Assembly (NCBI GenBank): GCA_937949945.1
Contig: CALFEQ010000032.1
Location: forward strand, 142,102 to 206,101
Reading direction: 5' to 3'
DNA length: 64,000 nucleotides
Source: an uncultured Myxococcales bacterium
Lineage (GTDB): Bacteria; Myxococcota_A; Polyangia; Polyangiales; Polyangiaceae
A program made the translations under genes and the position numbers. Under the pieces are notes generated by a model. That model searched no databases and was not told the DNA's origin. It saw only the letters and a list, made by a program, of their open reading frames with translations. Shown here one piece after another: positions 16,275 to 25,791 of this stretch (positions are counted from its first letter, which is position 1; each line of letters opens with the position of its first letter).

Positions 16275-16470
16275 GCCGCCGCTCCTCTCGTTCATCGAAG
16301 CTGCCCGTCGAGTCTCCCACCCGCGAGCCTCATCCGTCATCGGCGCACGGACTGCATCGTAGCGGGCTTTCAGCGAGGCGAGGACCGTTCGGTAGCGCCA
16401 TCCGACACCGCTGCGTTGCCATCCTTCGCAGCGCTGGACGCCCTACGGATCGGGCAATAATGTGGCCGAC

Positions 16471-17562
16471 ATGCCTGATTTTCGGGCCCACAGGCTCCTC
16501 ATCACCGGCGGCGCGGGCTTCATCGGGAGCGCGGTCGTCCGCCATGCGCTCTCGCGGAAAGACGCGGGGCTCGAGCGCGTCGTCGTATTGGACAAGCTGA
16601 CGTACGCGGGACACACGATCAACCTCGCCGGCCTCGAGGCGGATCCTCGTTTCACGTTCGTCGAGGGCGACATCTGCGATCGCGCCCTCGTCGAGAAGCT
16701 GTTCGCGGAGCACGCGATCGACTCCGTCCTCCACCTCGCCGCGGAGTCCCACGTCGATCGGAGCATCGAGTCGGCGGAGGTCTTCGTGCGCACGAACGTG
16801 AACGGGACCTTCTCGCTCCTCGAGACGGCGCGTCGCGCGTGGGAGGCCAAGGGCGACGCCGTGCGGTTCGTGCACGTCTCCACCGACGAGGTGTTCGGCG
16901 CGCTCGGCGAGACCGGCGTGTTCACCGAGACGAGCCCTTACGCGCCGAACTCCCCGTACGCGGCGTCGAAGGCGGCAAGCGATCTGCTCGTCCGCTCGTA
17001 CTTCAAGACGTACGGCCTTCCGGCGATCATCACGAACTGCTGCAACAACTACGGCCCGCGGCAGCTCCCCGAGAAGCTGATCCCGCTCATGATCACCAAC
17101 GCGGCCGAGAACAAGCCGCTGCCCGTCTACGGCGAGGGAAAGCAGATCCGCGAGTGGCTCCACGTCGAGGACCACGCCGAAGGTCTGTGGGCGGCGCTCG
17201 AGCGCGGCCGGCCGGGCGAGAGCTACTTGTTCGGGAGCGGCGAGGAGCTGAACAACAAGGCGATGGTGGAGCGCATCGCCGACTGCGTCGACGAGCACCT
17301 CGGTCGGGAGAAGGGGACCTCTCGCCGGCTCATCACCTTCGTCCCGGACCGCAAAGGACACGACTTCCGCTACGCGATCGACGCCTCGAAGGCGAAGCGC
17401 GAGCTCGGCTGGCAGCCGGCGAAGAAGCTCGATTCGGCGCTCCGCGAGACCGTCGCCTGGTACCTCGCGAACGAGGCGTGGCGCCGCACGGTGTCGACGG
17501 AGGAGCATCGACGCTTCCAGGCGGCGTACTACCGGCAGCACGAGAAGGAGACGAAGCAATGA
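16471..17562 (+). CDS. rfbB: dTDP-glucose 4,6-dehydratase
   Basis: The 363-residue enzyme starts at ATG 16471; an in-frame GTG at 16462 adds three residues. It has TGGAGFIGS at 12-20, the STDE segment at 137-140 and the catalytic Y163-x-x-x-K167. It converts dTDP-glucose to dTDP-4-keto-6-deoxyglucose. The stop overlaps the rfbA start in ATGA, so the two are translated together. rfbC and rfbD, needed for rhamnose, are absent nearby. The downstream wecE suggests an amino-sugar product instead. Confidence 0.96.
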   Translation: MPDFRAHRLLITGGAGFIGSAVVRHALSRKDAGLERVVVLDKLTYAGHTINLAGLEADPRFTFVEGDICDRALVEKLFAEHAIDSVLHLAAESHVDRSIESAEVFVRTNVNGTFSLLETARRAWEAKGDAVRFVHVSTDEVFGALGETGVFTETSPYAPNSPYAASKAASDLLVRSYFKTYGLPAIITNCCNNYGPRQLPEKLIPLMITNAAENKPLPVYGEGKQIREWLHVEDHAEGLWAALERGRPGESYLFGSGEELNNKAMVERIADCVDEHLGREKGTSRRLITFVPDRKGHDFRYAIDASKAKRELGWQPAKKLDSALRETVAWYLANEAWRRTVSTEEHRRFQAAYYRQHEKETKQ

Positions 17563-18431
17563 AGGGGATCATCCTCGCCGGCGGCTCCGGCACGCGGCTC
17601 TACCCGCTCACGCGCAGCCTCTCGAAGCAGCTCCTGCCGGTCTACGACAAGCCGATGATCTACTACCCGCTGAGCACGTTGATGCTCGCGGGTATCCGCG
17701 ACGTCCTCGTCATCACGACGCCGCGCGACCGCCGTCTGTTCGAGGATCTGCTCGGCGACGGGACGCAGTGGGGCATGAAGCTCTCCTACGTCGAGCAGAG
17801 CGCCCCGCGCGGTCTCGCCGACGCCTTCATCGTCGGCGAGGAGTTCGTCGGGACGAGCCCCGTCGCCCTGATCCTCGGCGACAATCTCTTCTACGGCGCG
17901 GGCTTCGCGCAGACGGTCGAGAAGGCGGCGAAGATCGAGCGCGGCGCTCACATCTTCGGCTACTACGTGAAGGATCCGACGCAGTACGGCGTCGTCGAGT
18001 TCACCCCGGACGGCAAGGTCCTCTCCATCGAGGAGAAGCCCGCCAAGCCGAAGTCGAACTACGCGGTCCCCGGCCTCTATTTCTACGGTCCGGACGTCGT
18101 CTCCGTGGCCAAGACGATCAAGCCTTCGGCGCGCGGCGAGCTCGAGATCACCGACGTCAACCGCGTCTACCTCGAGCGCGGCGAGCTCCGGCTCACGCTG
18201 TTCGGTCGCGGCACCGCCTGGCTCGACACCGGCTCGCCCGACTCGCTCGTCCAGGCGACGAACTTCATCCAGACCGTCGAGACGCGTCAGGGCCTCAAGA
18301 TCGGCTGCCCCGAGGAGATCGCGTTCCGCAAAGGCTTCATCGACGCCGCGCAGCTCGCCGCTCTCGGCCGCGCGCTCGAGAAGACGGAGTACGGGCGATA
18401 TCTGCTCGAGATCGCGAGCGAGGCTCTCTGA
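17559..18431 (+). CDS. rfbA: Glucose-1-phosphate thymidylyltransferase
   Basis: The product has 290 residues, the usual length. The nucleotide-binding signature LAGGSGTRLYPLT is at about 6-18, followed by SKQLLPVYDKPMIYYPLS. GDNLFYG and DTGSPDSL are also present. It makes dTDP-glucose from dTTP and glucose-1-phosphate, the first step toward dTDP-6-deoxy sugars. The start ATG overlaps the rfbB stop by four bases. Confidence 0.96.
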   Translation: MKGIILAGGSGTRLYPLTRSLSKQLLPVYDKPMIYYPLSTLMLAGIRDVLVITTPRDRRLFEDLLGDGTQWGMKLSYVEQSAPRGLADAFIVGEEFVGTSPVALILGDNLFYGAGFAQTVEKAAKIERGAHIFGYYVKDPTQYGVVEFTPDGKVLSIEEKPAKPKSNYAVPGLYFYGPDVVSVAKTIKPSARGELEITDVNRVYLERGELRLTLFGRGTAWLDTGSPDSLVQATNFIQTVETRQGLKIGCPEEIAFRKGFIDAAQLAALGRALEKTEYGRYLLEIASEAL

Positions 18432-18453
18432 GCGCCCGAGATGCGAGCGCGCG

Positions 18454-19635
18454 TCAGGACGCGCGGACGGCCAGTCGCTCGCGGACCTCGGCGTATCGCC
18501 GTGCGAGGGCGGACGGATCGTCGGCGACGATGATCGCCTCGCCGACGCGGTGCCGGCCGTTGAGGAACGGCTCGACCTCGTCGCCGATGCGGCGGTCGAA
18601 GACGAGCGACTTCACCCACGGCTCGGCGCGCAGCGCTTCGGCGGCGTCTTCGTTCCACGTGACGCGACCTCGGCTCGTGGCGCCGAGGAGCACGACGGCG
18701 GCTGGTCGCGCGGGGTCGGGTGCGCGCAGACCGAAGTCCTCGCCGCACGCGCAACGCACGGCCTCGTCCACGAGATCGAACCCGCTCGCCGTCTCGATCA
18801 GTCGCGAGAGCGAGTTGCCGCCGAGGCGCGGCGTCGCTTCGAGGATGGTGCATTTCTCGCCGTCCCAAACGACGTCGGCGTCGAAGGGGCCGTCGTGTAC
18901 GTCCAGCCGGCGCATCACGTCGAGCACGGCGGCGACCACCGCGGACTCGGCGTTCGCGTCGAGGCCGCTCGGCAGCGTGTGGCCCCACGTCGCCACCCAG
19001 GGCGCCGGCGCCGTCTCGCGACGGGTGAGCCAGACGGCGACGATCGCGCCGTCGCGCAGGAGCCCCTCGCACGTGAGCTGGACGCCCGGGACGAATCCTT
19101 CGACGAGGGCGCTCGGTCCGAAAGCGAGCGTCTCGGGAAGACGCTCCGCGAGCTCTTCGAGGGAGCGGACGATGAAGATGCCCTTCGACCCCGAGGATCG
19201 CGCGGGCTTGAGCACCCACGGTCCTTCGGGCGTCGGCGCCCGGGGTGGCTCGCTCGACGCGAGCGTCACGCAGGGCGGGGTGGGGAGGCCGCACTCGGCT
19301 TGCCACGCACGGAAGCGGGCCTTGTCGCAGAGGACCTCGGCGGCGCGCGGCGACGGGCCGCGAAGCCCGAGGCTCGAGGCGACGAACGCGGCCGTCGGCA
19401 CCGCGACGTCCGTGCACGCGGCGATGACGCCGGTGATCCGCTCGCGCCGGGCGATCTCGAGCACGCCGTGGGGATCGGTCGTGTCCGTCGAGTACGCGAC
19501 GTCGGCGACGGCATGCCCGGGGTTCGAAGGCACGTTGTCGGTCGTGACGACGCGGATGCCGCGCGCCTTCGCGCGGTGGATGACGGGCATCTGGTAGAGC
19601 GATGCCCCGAGGACGAGGAGCGCCGGATCACTCAT
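18454..19635 (-). CDS. ATP-grasp domain protein
   Basis: The product is 393 residues from ATG 19635; an ATG at 19653 would add six. The N-terminal pre-ATP-grasp fold reads LLVLGASLYQMPVIHRAKA. The central domain has VLKPARSSGSKGIF for ATP binding, and ILEATPRLGGNS holds the metal-binding Glu and Asn. The family ligates carboxylates to amines or thiols. In a polysaccharide region it might attach an amino acid or acyl group to a sugar, but that is inference. Its start overlaps the end of the GT2 gene by eight bases, so the pair is coupled. Confidence 0.8.
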   Translation of the reverse strand: MSDPALLVLGASLYQMPVIHRAKARGIRVVTTDNVPSNPGHAVADVAYSTDTTDPHGVLEIARRERITGVIAACTDVAVPTAAFVASSLGLRGPSPRAAEVLCDKARFRAWQAECGLPTPPCVTLASSEPPRAPTPEGPWVLKPARSSGSKGIFIVRSLEELAERLPETLAFGPSALVEGFVPGVQLTCEGLLRDGAIVAVWLTRRETAPAPWVATWGHTLPSGLDANAESAVVAAVLDVMRRLDVHDGPFDADVVWDGEKCTILEATPRLGGNSLSRLIETASGFDLVDEAVRCACGEDFGLRAPDPARPAAVVLLGATSRGRVTWNEDAAEALRAEPWVKSLVFDRRIGDEVEPFLNGRHRVGEAIIVADDPSALARRYAEVRERLAVRAS

Positions 19636-20596
19636 CGGCTTCGGCGATGGCATAGCTGATCCGCGAGCGTCCGATCTGGTTGCTCATTCGGGTGATGTAG
19701 AGGAACTGGATGAGGAGCGACAACGTGACCATCGTGTTCGAGAACGCGATCGTCACGAGGATGCTCGCCCAACCCGGGACGGTGTCCTTCGACAGCGCGA
19801 GCGACAACACCCACATCGCGAGCCCGCTGAAGACGACGAAGCCCATCACGCAGATGGCCGTCATCGCGTAGAGCGGATAAGGCGAGTAGTTGAGGAGCAG
19901 GTTGAACGCGAGGCGTAGGCTCCTCGAAAAGCCGTAGTTGGACGTGCCGTACGCTCGCGGGTGGTGCGCGACCGACACGTTCTCGCACGTCGTCGCGTGC
20001 GACAGGACCATCGCGGTCACGTACGGGTAGGCGCCGGTCATCTGCGCGGCCTGTCGCGCGACGGCACCGCTCATCGCTCGCAGGCTCGTCAGCTTGAAGT
20101 CGGGCGGCAGCGCGTAGATCCGGCGCAGCATCGCGTCGACGAGTCGGCCTCCGAGCACGCCGAGCCCTTTCCTCTCGACGTCGAAGGCCCCGACGACGAG
20201 ATCGACACCGCGGTCCACCGGCGCGATCAGCTTCGGCAGCTCCTCGGGCGGGTGCTGCAGGTCGTCGTCCATGGTCACGACGACGCGGCCCGTGGCGCGC
20301 GAGAGCCCGCACAACAGCGCATTGTGCTGCCCGCTGTTCTTCAAGAGCCGCACGAGGCGCATCCAGCGGCGCTCCTTGCCGCCCTCGCCCTTCTTGAGCT
20401 CCTTGAGCACGCGCCAGCTGTCGTCGGGGCTCCGATCGTCGACGAAGATCACCTCGTACGGGCGGCCGATGCCGTCGAGCGTCTTCTCGAGGCGAGCCAC
20501 GAGCTCGGGGAGGGCCCTTTCGCCTCGGTAGACCGGGATGACGATGCTGATGTCGACCCCGGTGTTGCTCGTGGTCTTCGGGGAGGAGTCCGCCAT
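19628..20596 (-). CDS. GT2 glycosyltransferase with two C-terminal membrane helices
   Basis: This 322-residue protein has the GT-A start ISIVIPVYRGERAL, VDDRSPDDS and the metal-binding MDDDLQHPPEE. Two membrane helices lie near residues 240-265 and 278-303. The arrangement is that of GtrB/ArnC/DPM-like enzymes, which move a sugar from a nucleotide donor to a polyprenyl phosphate at the inner face of the membrane. It precedes the ATP-grasp gene with an eight-base overlap and diverges from the methyltransferase at 20727. Confidence 0.92.
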   Translation of the reverse strand: MADSSPKTTSNTGVDISIVIPVYRGERALPELVARLEKTLDGIGRPYEVIFVDDRSPDDSWRVLKELKKGEGGKERRWMRLVRLLKNSGQHNALLCGLSRATGRVVVTMDDDLQHPPEELPKLIAPVDRGVDLVVGAFDVERKGLGVLGGRLVDAMLRRIYALPPDFKLTSLRAMSGAVARQAAQMTGAYPYVTAMVLSHATTCENVSVAHHPRAYGTSNYGFSRSLRLAFNLLLNYSPYPLYAMTAICVMGFVVFSGLAMWVLSLALSKDTVPGWASILVTIAFSNTMVTLSLLIQFLYITRMSNQIGRSRISYAIAEADE

Positions 20597-20726
20597 GATC
20601 GGCCGGCCGAGCTACGACGGGACAGCTCATACCACCGTAGCTCGGTCACGTCTGCCTACGAGGAAACGGCCCGCTTTCTATCGCGTCGTTTGCCCCGCTG
20701 TGCTAGGCAACCCACGAGAATTCTCG

Positions 20727-21473
20727 ATGTTGCAGAAGATCCTCCAACGCGTGAGCTTCAGCAGGTCGTCCTGGGATCCGATCGCTTACTGGAGTAAGCG
20801 CGCATCCGATCCCGAGACGAGGAGCGTGATGTGGGAAAACATCTCGTTCAATACGCTCCTCGATCGCGAACAGTGGAGGGTGATTCAGAGCTGGCTGCCC
20901 GAGCGCCGAGGCGCCGTCCTCGATGTCGGATGTGGCATCGGTCGCGTGAGCTCGCGGCTCGCAGCCGAGTTCTCCGAGTACGTCGGGTTCGATCTCGAGC
21001 CGATGGTGGCCGAGGCGCGGCGCCGCAACCCCGACCTCGCGGATTCCTTCGTCGCTTCGACGGTCGAAGACTACGAGTTTCCTGCCGAACGCTTCGACTT
21101 CGTGCTCTCCCTCGGCTGCGTGGCGACGGCGTGCACGAAAGAGAAGCTCGTCGCGGTCGCCCCGAAGATCGTCCGGAGCCTGCGATCCGGCGGGCGACTT
21201 CTCTTCATCGAGCCGTTCCACAAGAGCTGGATCCTCACGCGTGGATGCAAGATGACGGCGCGTGAGGTCGCGTCTCTGTTTCGGGACCACGGGATGGTCG
21301 TCGAGGGGTTGGACGGAATCCTTTTCCCCCCGCTTCGGATCGTCCTGGCCGAGAAAGCGCTCCAGCCGTTTCCGCGGCTAACGGAGGTCGGATATCGGGC
21401 GAGCTCCGCGATCGTTCGCCTGTCTCCCGCCGCGCTGGCCGACTACAAGGTCATTTCCCTCTCCAAGCGCTGA
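20727..21473 (+). CDS. Class I SAM-dependent methyltransferase
   Basis: From ATG 20727 the product has 248 residues. Motif I is VLDVGCGIGRVSS, followed by YVGFDLEPM. FDFVLSLGCVATACTKEKL lies over the substrate site, and GGRLLFIEPFHKSW follows it. It begins a run of three same-strand genes that continues with the flippase-like protein (6 bp later) and wecE. A sugar or lipid-linked intermediate is a plausible substrate. Upstream in-frame codons read into the divergent GT2 gene and are not used. Confidence 0.85.
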   Translation: MLQKILQRVSFSRSSWDPIAYWSKRASDPETRSVMWENISFNTLLDREQWRVIQSWLPERRGAVLDVGCGIGRVSSRLAAEFSEYVGFDLEPMVAEARRRNPDLADSFVASTVEDYEFPAERFDFVLSLGCVATACTKEKLVAVAPKIVRSLRSGGRLLFIEPFHKSWILTRGCKMTAREVASLFRDHGMVVEGLDGILFPPLRIVLAEKALQPFPRLTEVGYRASSAIVRLSPAALADYKVISLSKR

Positions 21474-21479
21474 GCGCCC

Positions 21480-22478
21480 ATGGCGGGCCGCTCAGCCCAC
21501 CGCCACTGGGTCTCGATCGCGAAGTGGGCGGCGACGCTCGTCCTGCTCGCCGTCGTCTTGTACAAGCTGCCGCTCGGCTCTCTCGCCGCACGCGTCGTTG
21601 CGCTCGATGCACGCGACGTCGCAATTCTCCTCGCCGTCACGCTGCTCCAGGTCGTGCTGGCGGTGATCCGATGGTGGCGCCTCCTGCACGGGGTCGGCGA
21701 GCGCGTCCGCTTCGTCAGTGTCTTCGGCGACTACTGCGTGGGCGTCCTCTACAACATGCTCCTGCCGGGAGGTGCGGGCGGCGACGTCGTCCGTTCGCTG
21801 AGGATGCGGGGCCGCCTCGAGAAGCCCCACGCCGCGTGGTCGACGACGCTCGTCGAGCGCATCGTCGGCCTCGTCACGTTGGGCGTGCTCGCGAGCGTGG
21901 CGGCGATCGTCGGCGTCGACACGGCGACGGGCCTTCCTTCGCACGTCCGTTGGGCGATTCTCGGGGTGACGGGCCTTTTCGCCGTCGGCCTCGCCTTCGC
22001 GTCGCTGCCGTTCCAGTTGGCCATACGGTTCGTCGGCAAGCGGCTGCCCGAGGTGGCGCGCAAGGACATCGACGGCATCGTCGCCGACCTCGGCGGGCCC
22101 CTGAAGAAGCGTTCGGTCCGTGTGGAGGCCTTCGCGTGGTCGGCCGCCTACCACGCGTCGAGCATCGTCTTCAAGATCGCCTGCGCCGCTGCGCTGGGGG
22201 CGCCTGGCCACGTGCGCGCGATCCTCATCGGGATCCCCATCATCTACGTCCTATCGAGCGTGCCGATCACCGTCGGGGGGCACGGCCTGCGCGAAGGACT
22301 CTACGTCGGCGTGCTCGGCGCTCTCGGGATGCCGTACGAGGTCGCGCTCGGTCTCGACGGCGCGTTCATCCTGTCGTCGCTCCTCTTCTCTGCGATCGGT
22401 ATCGTGTTCCTCGTCGTCGACCGGCCCCAGGCGACGACTGGCGTAGGCGCCCGCCTGCCGCCGCAGACAGATACGTGA
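21480..22478 (+). CDS. Lysylphosphatidylglycerol-synthase-type transmembrane protein (flippase-like)
   Basis: This 332-residue protein has about eight membrane helices. The signature NMLLPGGAGGDVVRSLRM and the later VPITVGGHGLREGLYVG identify the LPG synthase TM family (UPF0104 group). Members flip lipids or support transfer of lipid-linked sugars. Its place between a methyltransferase and wecE suggests it handles a lipid-linked glycan. The stop is reached at 22478, overlapping a possible GTG of wecE in GTGA. Confidence 0.88.
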   Translation: MAGRSAHRHWVSIAKWAATLVLLAVVLYKLPLGSLAARVVALDARDVAILLAVTLLQVVLAVIRWWRLLHGVGERVRFVSVFGDYCVGVLYNMLLPGGAGGDVVRSLRMRGRLEKPHAAWSTTLVERIVGLVTLGVLASVAAIVGVDTATGLPSHVRWAILGVTGLFAVGLAFASLPFQLAIRFVGKRLPEVARKDIDGIVADLGGPLKKRSVRVEAFAWSAAYHASSIVFKIACAAALGAPGHVRAILIGIPIIYVLSSVPITVGGHGLREGLYVGVLGALGMPYEVALGLDGAFILSSLLFSAIGIVFLVVDRPQATTGVGARLPPQTDT

Positions 22479-22495
22479 CCCGTTTCGAGACCGTG

Positions 22496-23623
22496 ATGAT
22501 CCCCTTCAACCGCGCGACGATCGCCGACCGGCAGCTCGACTACGTGAGGCAGGCCTTCGAAGGCCATCACGTCTGCGGCGACGGCCCCTTCGGCCGCAAG
22601 GCCGAGGCGCTCCTCGCGGCGGAGACCGGCGCGCGGCGGGTCCTCCTCACGACGTCGTGCACGCACGCGCTCGAGATGAGCGCGCTCTTGCTCGACCTCC
22701 AGCCGGGCGACGAGGTCGTCGTCCCCGCGTACACGTTCGTCTCGACGATCAACGCCTTCGTGCTGCGCGGGGCGAAGCCCGTCTTCTGCGACGTCCGCGA
22801 GGACACGCTGAACCTGGACGAGAAGCTCCTCGCGGAGAAAATCGGACCGCGCACGAAGGCGATCGTGCCCGTGCACTACGCGGGCGTCGGCTGCGAGATG
22901 GACGCCATCCTCGCCCTCGCCGAGCCGAAGGGCATCGCGGTCGTCGAGGACAATGCCCACGGTCTGTTCGGCAAGTACAAGGGCAGGCCGCTCGGCTCGT
23001 TCGGCGCGCTCGCGACGCAGAGCTTCCACGAGACGAAGAATTTCTCGTGCGGCGAGGGCGGCGCGCTGCTCGTCAACGACGAGCGGCTCGTCGAGCGCGC
23101 CGAGATCCTCCGCGAGAAGGGGACGAACCGGAGCCGCTTCTTCCGCGGGCAGGTCGACAAGTACACGTGGGTCGATCTGGGATCGAGCTGGGTCCTCTCC
23201 GACGTGCTCGCCGCGGCGCTCCTCGCGCAGCTCGAGGCGAGGGAGTCGATCCAACGGCGTCGCGCTCTCGTCTGGCAGCGCTACGCCGAGGGGCTCGCGT
23301 CTTGGGCCCGGGAGCGCGGGGTCCGGCTGCCGACGGTGCCGGAGCACTGCGAGCAGTCGTTCCACATGTTCTATCTCGTGTTCAACGAGCTCGCCGAGCG
23401 CACCGCCTTCATCGACCACATGGGCAAGGCCGGCATCAAGGCGGTGTTCCACTACCAGCCGCTCCACCTCTCGCCGATGGGCAAGGCGCTCGGCACGGCG
23501 CGAGAGGGCGACTGCCCGGTCACCGAGCGCGTCGCCGACTGCCTCGTGCGCCTGCCGTTCTATGCCGATCTCGGGGAGTCCGATCAGGCCCGCGTGATCG
23601 AGACGGCGTGCGCGTTCCGCTGA
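22496..23623 (+). CDS. wecE: dTDP-4-amino-4,6-dideoxygalactose transaminase
   Basis: The 375-residue product starts MIPFNRATI, as in E. coli WecE. An alternative GTG at 22475 overlaps the previous stop. The PLP lysine is K181 in SFHETKN, and EDNAHGLFGKYKG holds the cofactor-binding Asp (ED). KGTNRSRFFRGQVDKYTW matches the WecE subfamily closely. It transfers an amino group from glutamate to dTDP-4-keto-6-deoxyglucose to give dTDP-Fuc4N. The substrate would come from rfbA and rfbB, 4-6 kb upstream. No WecD acetyltransferase was recognised nearby. Confidence 0.93.
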   Translation: MIPFNRATIADRQLDYVRQAFEGHHVCGDGPFGRKAEALLAAETGARRVLLTTSCTHALEMSALLLDLQPGDEVVVPAYTFVSTINAFVLRGAKPVFCDVREDTLNLDEKLLAEKIGPRTKAIVPVHYAGVGCEMDAILALAEPKGIAVVEDNAHGLFGKYKGRPLGSFGALATQSFHETKNFSCGEGGALLVNDERLVERAEILREKGTNRSRFFRGQVDKYTWVDLGSSWVLSDVLAAALLAQLEARESIQRRRALVWQRYAEGLASWARERGVRLPTVPEHCEQSFHMFYLVFNELAERTAFIDHMGKAGIKAVFHYQPLHLSPMGKALGTAREGDCPVTERVADCLVRLPFYADLGESDQARVIETACAFR

Positions 23624-23629
23624 CGGCGA

Positions 23630-25612
23630 TCAGAACCACTGCTTCGGGCACCGCTCGCGCGGCAGCACGCGGGCGCGTGCCTCGTCGCGCGCCGCCTGGG
23701 CGTCTTGGCCGATCACGCGCTCGAGATCGGCGACGCGGTACCAGAGGCACGGACCGATGCCGCGCGTGCCGTAGCGCTCCGCTCGCTCGCGGAGCTGCGT
23801 GATGCGGTCGCGTCCCTGCGGCTCCCAGCCTGTAGCCAGCATCCGCGTCGACGGATGCAGGACGAAGAGCTTGCTGTCGTCCTCTGGCGGCGAGAACGCG
23901 GGCACCATGCCGACGGCGAGCGCGCACACGAACGAGACGAACCGCGCGACCGTCTCGCCGCGGCGCTCGCCGGGCTGATGCCAGAGCGCGGCCACGATCG
24001 GCGCGAGCAGCATCAATGCGCAGACGACGTACCAGAGGGTCGTCGAGCTCCACCCGAACCACTCGCCGACGTGATGCGGGACGAGGCCCACGCGGACCAT
24101 CGGGATCGTGAACTGTGCGAACGGCCGCGCGATCGTCTCCGGGAGCGTGTCGTAGACGAGACCGACCGTGCCGATCGAGAGCACGCTCGCCAGGGCGAGG
24201 CCGCCGCCGACGCCGCGCGCGAGGGCGCGGCGGGCGCGGCTCGCGCATGCGAAGCGCTCGAGGGCCAGCGCGGCGCCGAACGCGAAGAAGGGCGCGCAGA
24301 CGACGAGGTATCGCGGGCCGACGGTCCAGCCGGCGCGCCACTCGACGAAGCCTGCGTTGACGCCGAACACGATCGCCATGAGAGCGGGCCACACGGCGCT
24401 CGCCATGCGGACCTGGCCGCGGTGGCTCGGCGGGCCCTTCGGCGAGAGGAGCAAGAGCGGCACGCCGAGGAGCCCGATCCACATGAACGGGCTCATGCCG
24501 AAGAAGCCGAACCCCGGATCGATCGCGAGCGCTTTGATGCGATCCCAGGTGGGCCACATGATTCCCCAGAGGCCCATCTTGTGCTCGGCGGCGAAGTGCG
24601 CCGTCTCGAGCTGCTGGTGGCCCGGCGTGAACGGGTTGTTGTACGCCGTCCAGTGGAAGTACATCACGTGCGGGACGTTCAAGAGCCCGCCGAAGGCGAA
24701 GGCGAGGAAGCGCGTCGGCGTCAGGCTCGCGCCGAGCGGGACGAGCCTCTGGAGGGAGCCGAGCCCGGGGAGGAGCCCGATCACCCGGAGCAGCGCCTGC
24801 CACGGGCTCCAGAAGACGACCATCGCCCAGAGCGACATGAGGATCGTCATGAAGAGCGCGTGGTACTCGAGCGCGACGCACAGGCTCGTGCAGAACCCGG
24901 CGAACAGGGCGCGCGACGGGCGCATCTTCGCGATGTCGCCGTTCGCGAGCCGGCGCTCGCGCTCGATGGTGGCGAACGCGAGGAACGCGACGGCCGCGTA
25001 CTGCGAGTGGCTCGCGAACATGTGCGTGTACGCGAGGTAGTTCGTGCCGAGCCCGGCGGCCGCGACGGCGATGTACCGGATCGCCGCGTCGCGCGTGAAG
25101 GCGCGGAGGTACCGCTCGAACCAGAGCAGGAAGAGGAAGCACGGGATCTGCGATCCGAAGATGCGCATCGACCACGTGGCTCCGCGGAGCCACCAGAGGC
25201 GCTCCTCCTGTGTCGGCGCCGGCGTCACGATCGGCGCGTCCGGTCCGGTCTTGCCGCCGTTCACGCCGGGGTACTTCTTCCCGAGGATGGGAGCGACGAC
25301 CTTGGAGAAGAGGACGTAGCCCGGGATCCCGGCGTAGACGACTGCCGGGGCCTTGACCATGTAGTAGTGGTACCGGCCGTCGTCGCGCCCCTTCACGCGG
25401 GCCATGTCGTTGACCCATCCGAAGGTCGCGACCTGCTCGTCGATGCGGAAGGTGCCGCTCTCCACGAGCGCCATGACCGTGAACACGCGGACGAACTCGT
25501 TCGGGTTGTTCACCGCGCGCAGGTACGGGAACACGCAGAGCATCGGCAGCAGGACGAGCACGAAGAAGAGCCGGTGAAGGCCTCTTCGTTTTCGACCAAG
25601 CTCGCGTCGCAT
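23630..25612 (-). CDS. Large polytopic membrane protein, GT-C-like
   Basis: This 660-residue protein has about ten membrane helices and starts with a basic stretch (MRRELGRKRRGLHRL). The first loop reads NPNEFVRVFTVMALVESGTFRID, a pattern seen in membrane glycosyltransferase-like proteins of myxobacteria. The C-terminal ~70 residues are soluble (GWEPQGRDRITQLRERAERYG) and end CPKQWF. The reaction is unknown. It converges with wecE, with six bases between the stops. Confidence 0.65.
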   Translation of the reverse strand: MRRELGRKRRGLHRLFFVLVLLPMLCVFPYLRAVNNPNEFVRVFTVMALVESGTFRIDEQVATFGWVNDMARVKGRDDGRYHYYMVKAPAVVYAGIPGYVLFSKVVAPILGKKYPGVNGGKTGPDAPIVTPAPTQEERLWWLRGATWSMRIFGSQIPCFLFLLWFERYLRAFTRDAAIRYIAVAAAGLGTNYLAYTHMFASHSQYAAVAFLAFATIERERRLANGDIAKMRPSRALFAGFCTSLCVALEYHALFMTILMSLWAMVVFWSPWQALLRVIGLLPGLGSLQRLVPLGASLTPTRFLAFAFGGLLNVPHVMYFHWTAYNNPFTPGHQQLETAHFAAEHKMGLWGIMWPTWDRIKALAIDPGFGFFGMSPFMWIGLLGVPLLLLSPKGPPSHRGQVRMASAVWPALMAIVFGVNAGFVEWRAGWTVGPRYLVVCAPFFAFGAALALERFACASRARRALARGVGGGLALASVLSIGTVGLVYDTLPETIARPFAQFTIPMVRVGLVPHHVGEWFGWSSTTLWYVVCALMLLAPIVAALWHQPGERRGETVARFVSFVCALAVGMVPAFSPPEDDSKLFVLHPSTRMLATGWEPQGRDRITQLRERAERYGTRGIGPCLWYRVADLERVIGQDAQAARDEARARVLPRERCPKQWF

Positions 25613-25791
25613 CGGGAGCGGGGCAGTCTAGTGGAAATCCGACGGAATGGGGCGCTCGCGCTCCCGATTCGGCTCGACCGGACGCCCTCCTTGCGGTCCC
25701 GACCGGGCGGGCGTAGGACTCCGCACGCCGGAGCTCGGGCGGGCTACCGCGAGGGCAGGGCTCGGCGGTTGGCCGTAGGAGAGACGAAGCG

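Noticed and set aside
18440..18475. Terminator between rfbA and the ATP-grasp gene
   Set aside because: The GC-rich inverted repeat there leaves a loop of only two bases and has no T-run.
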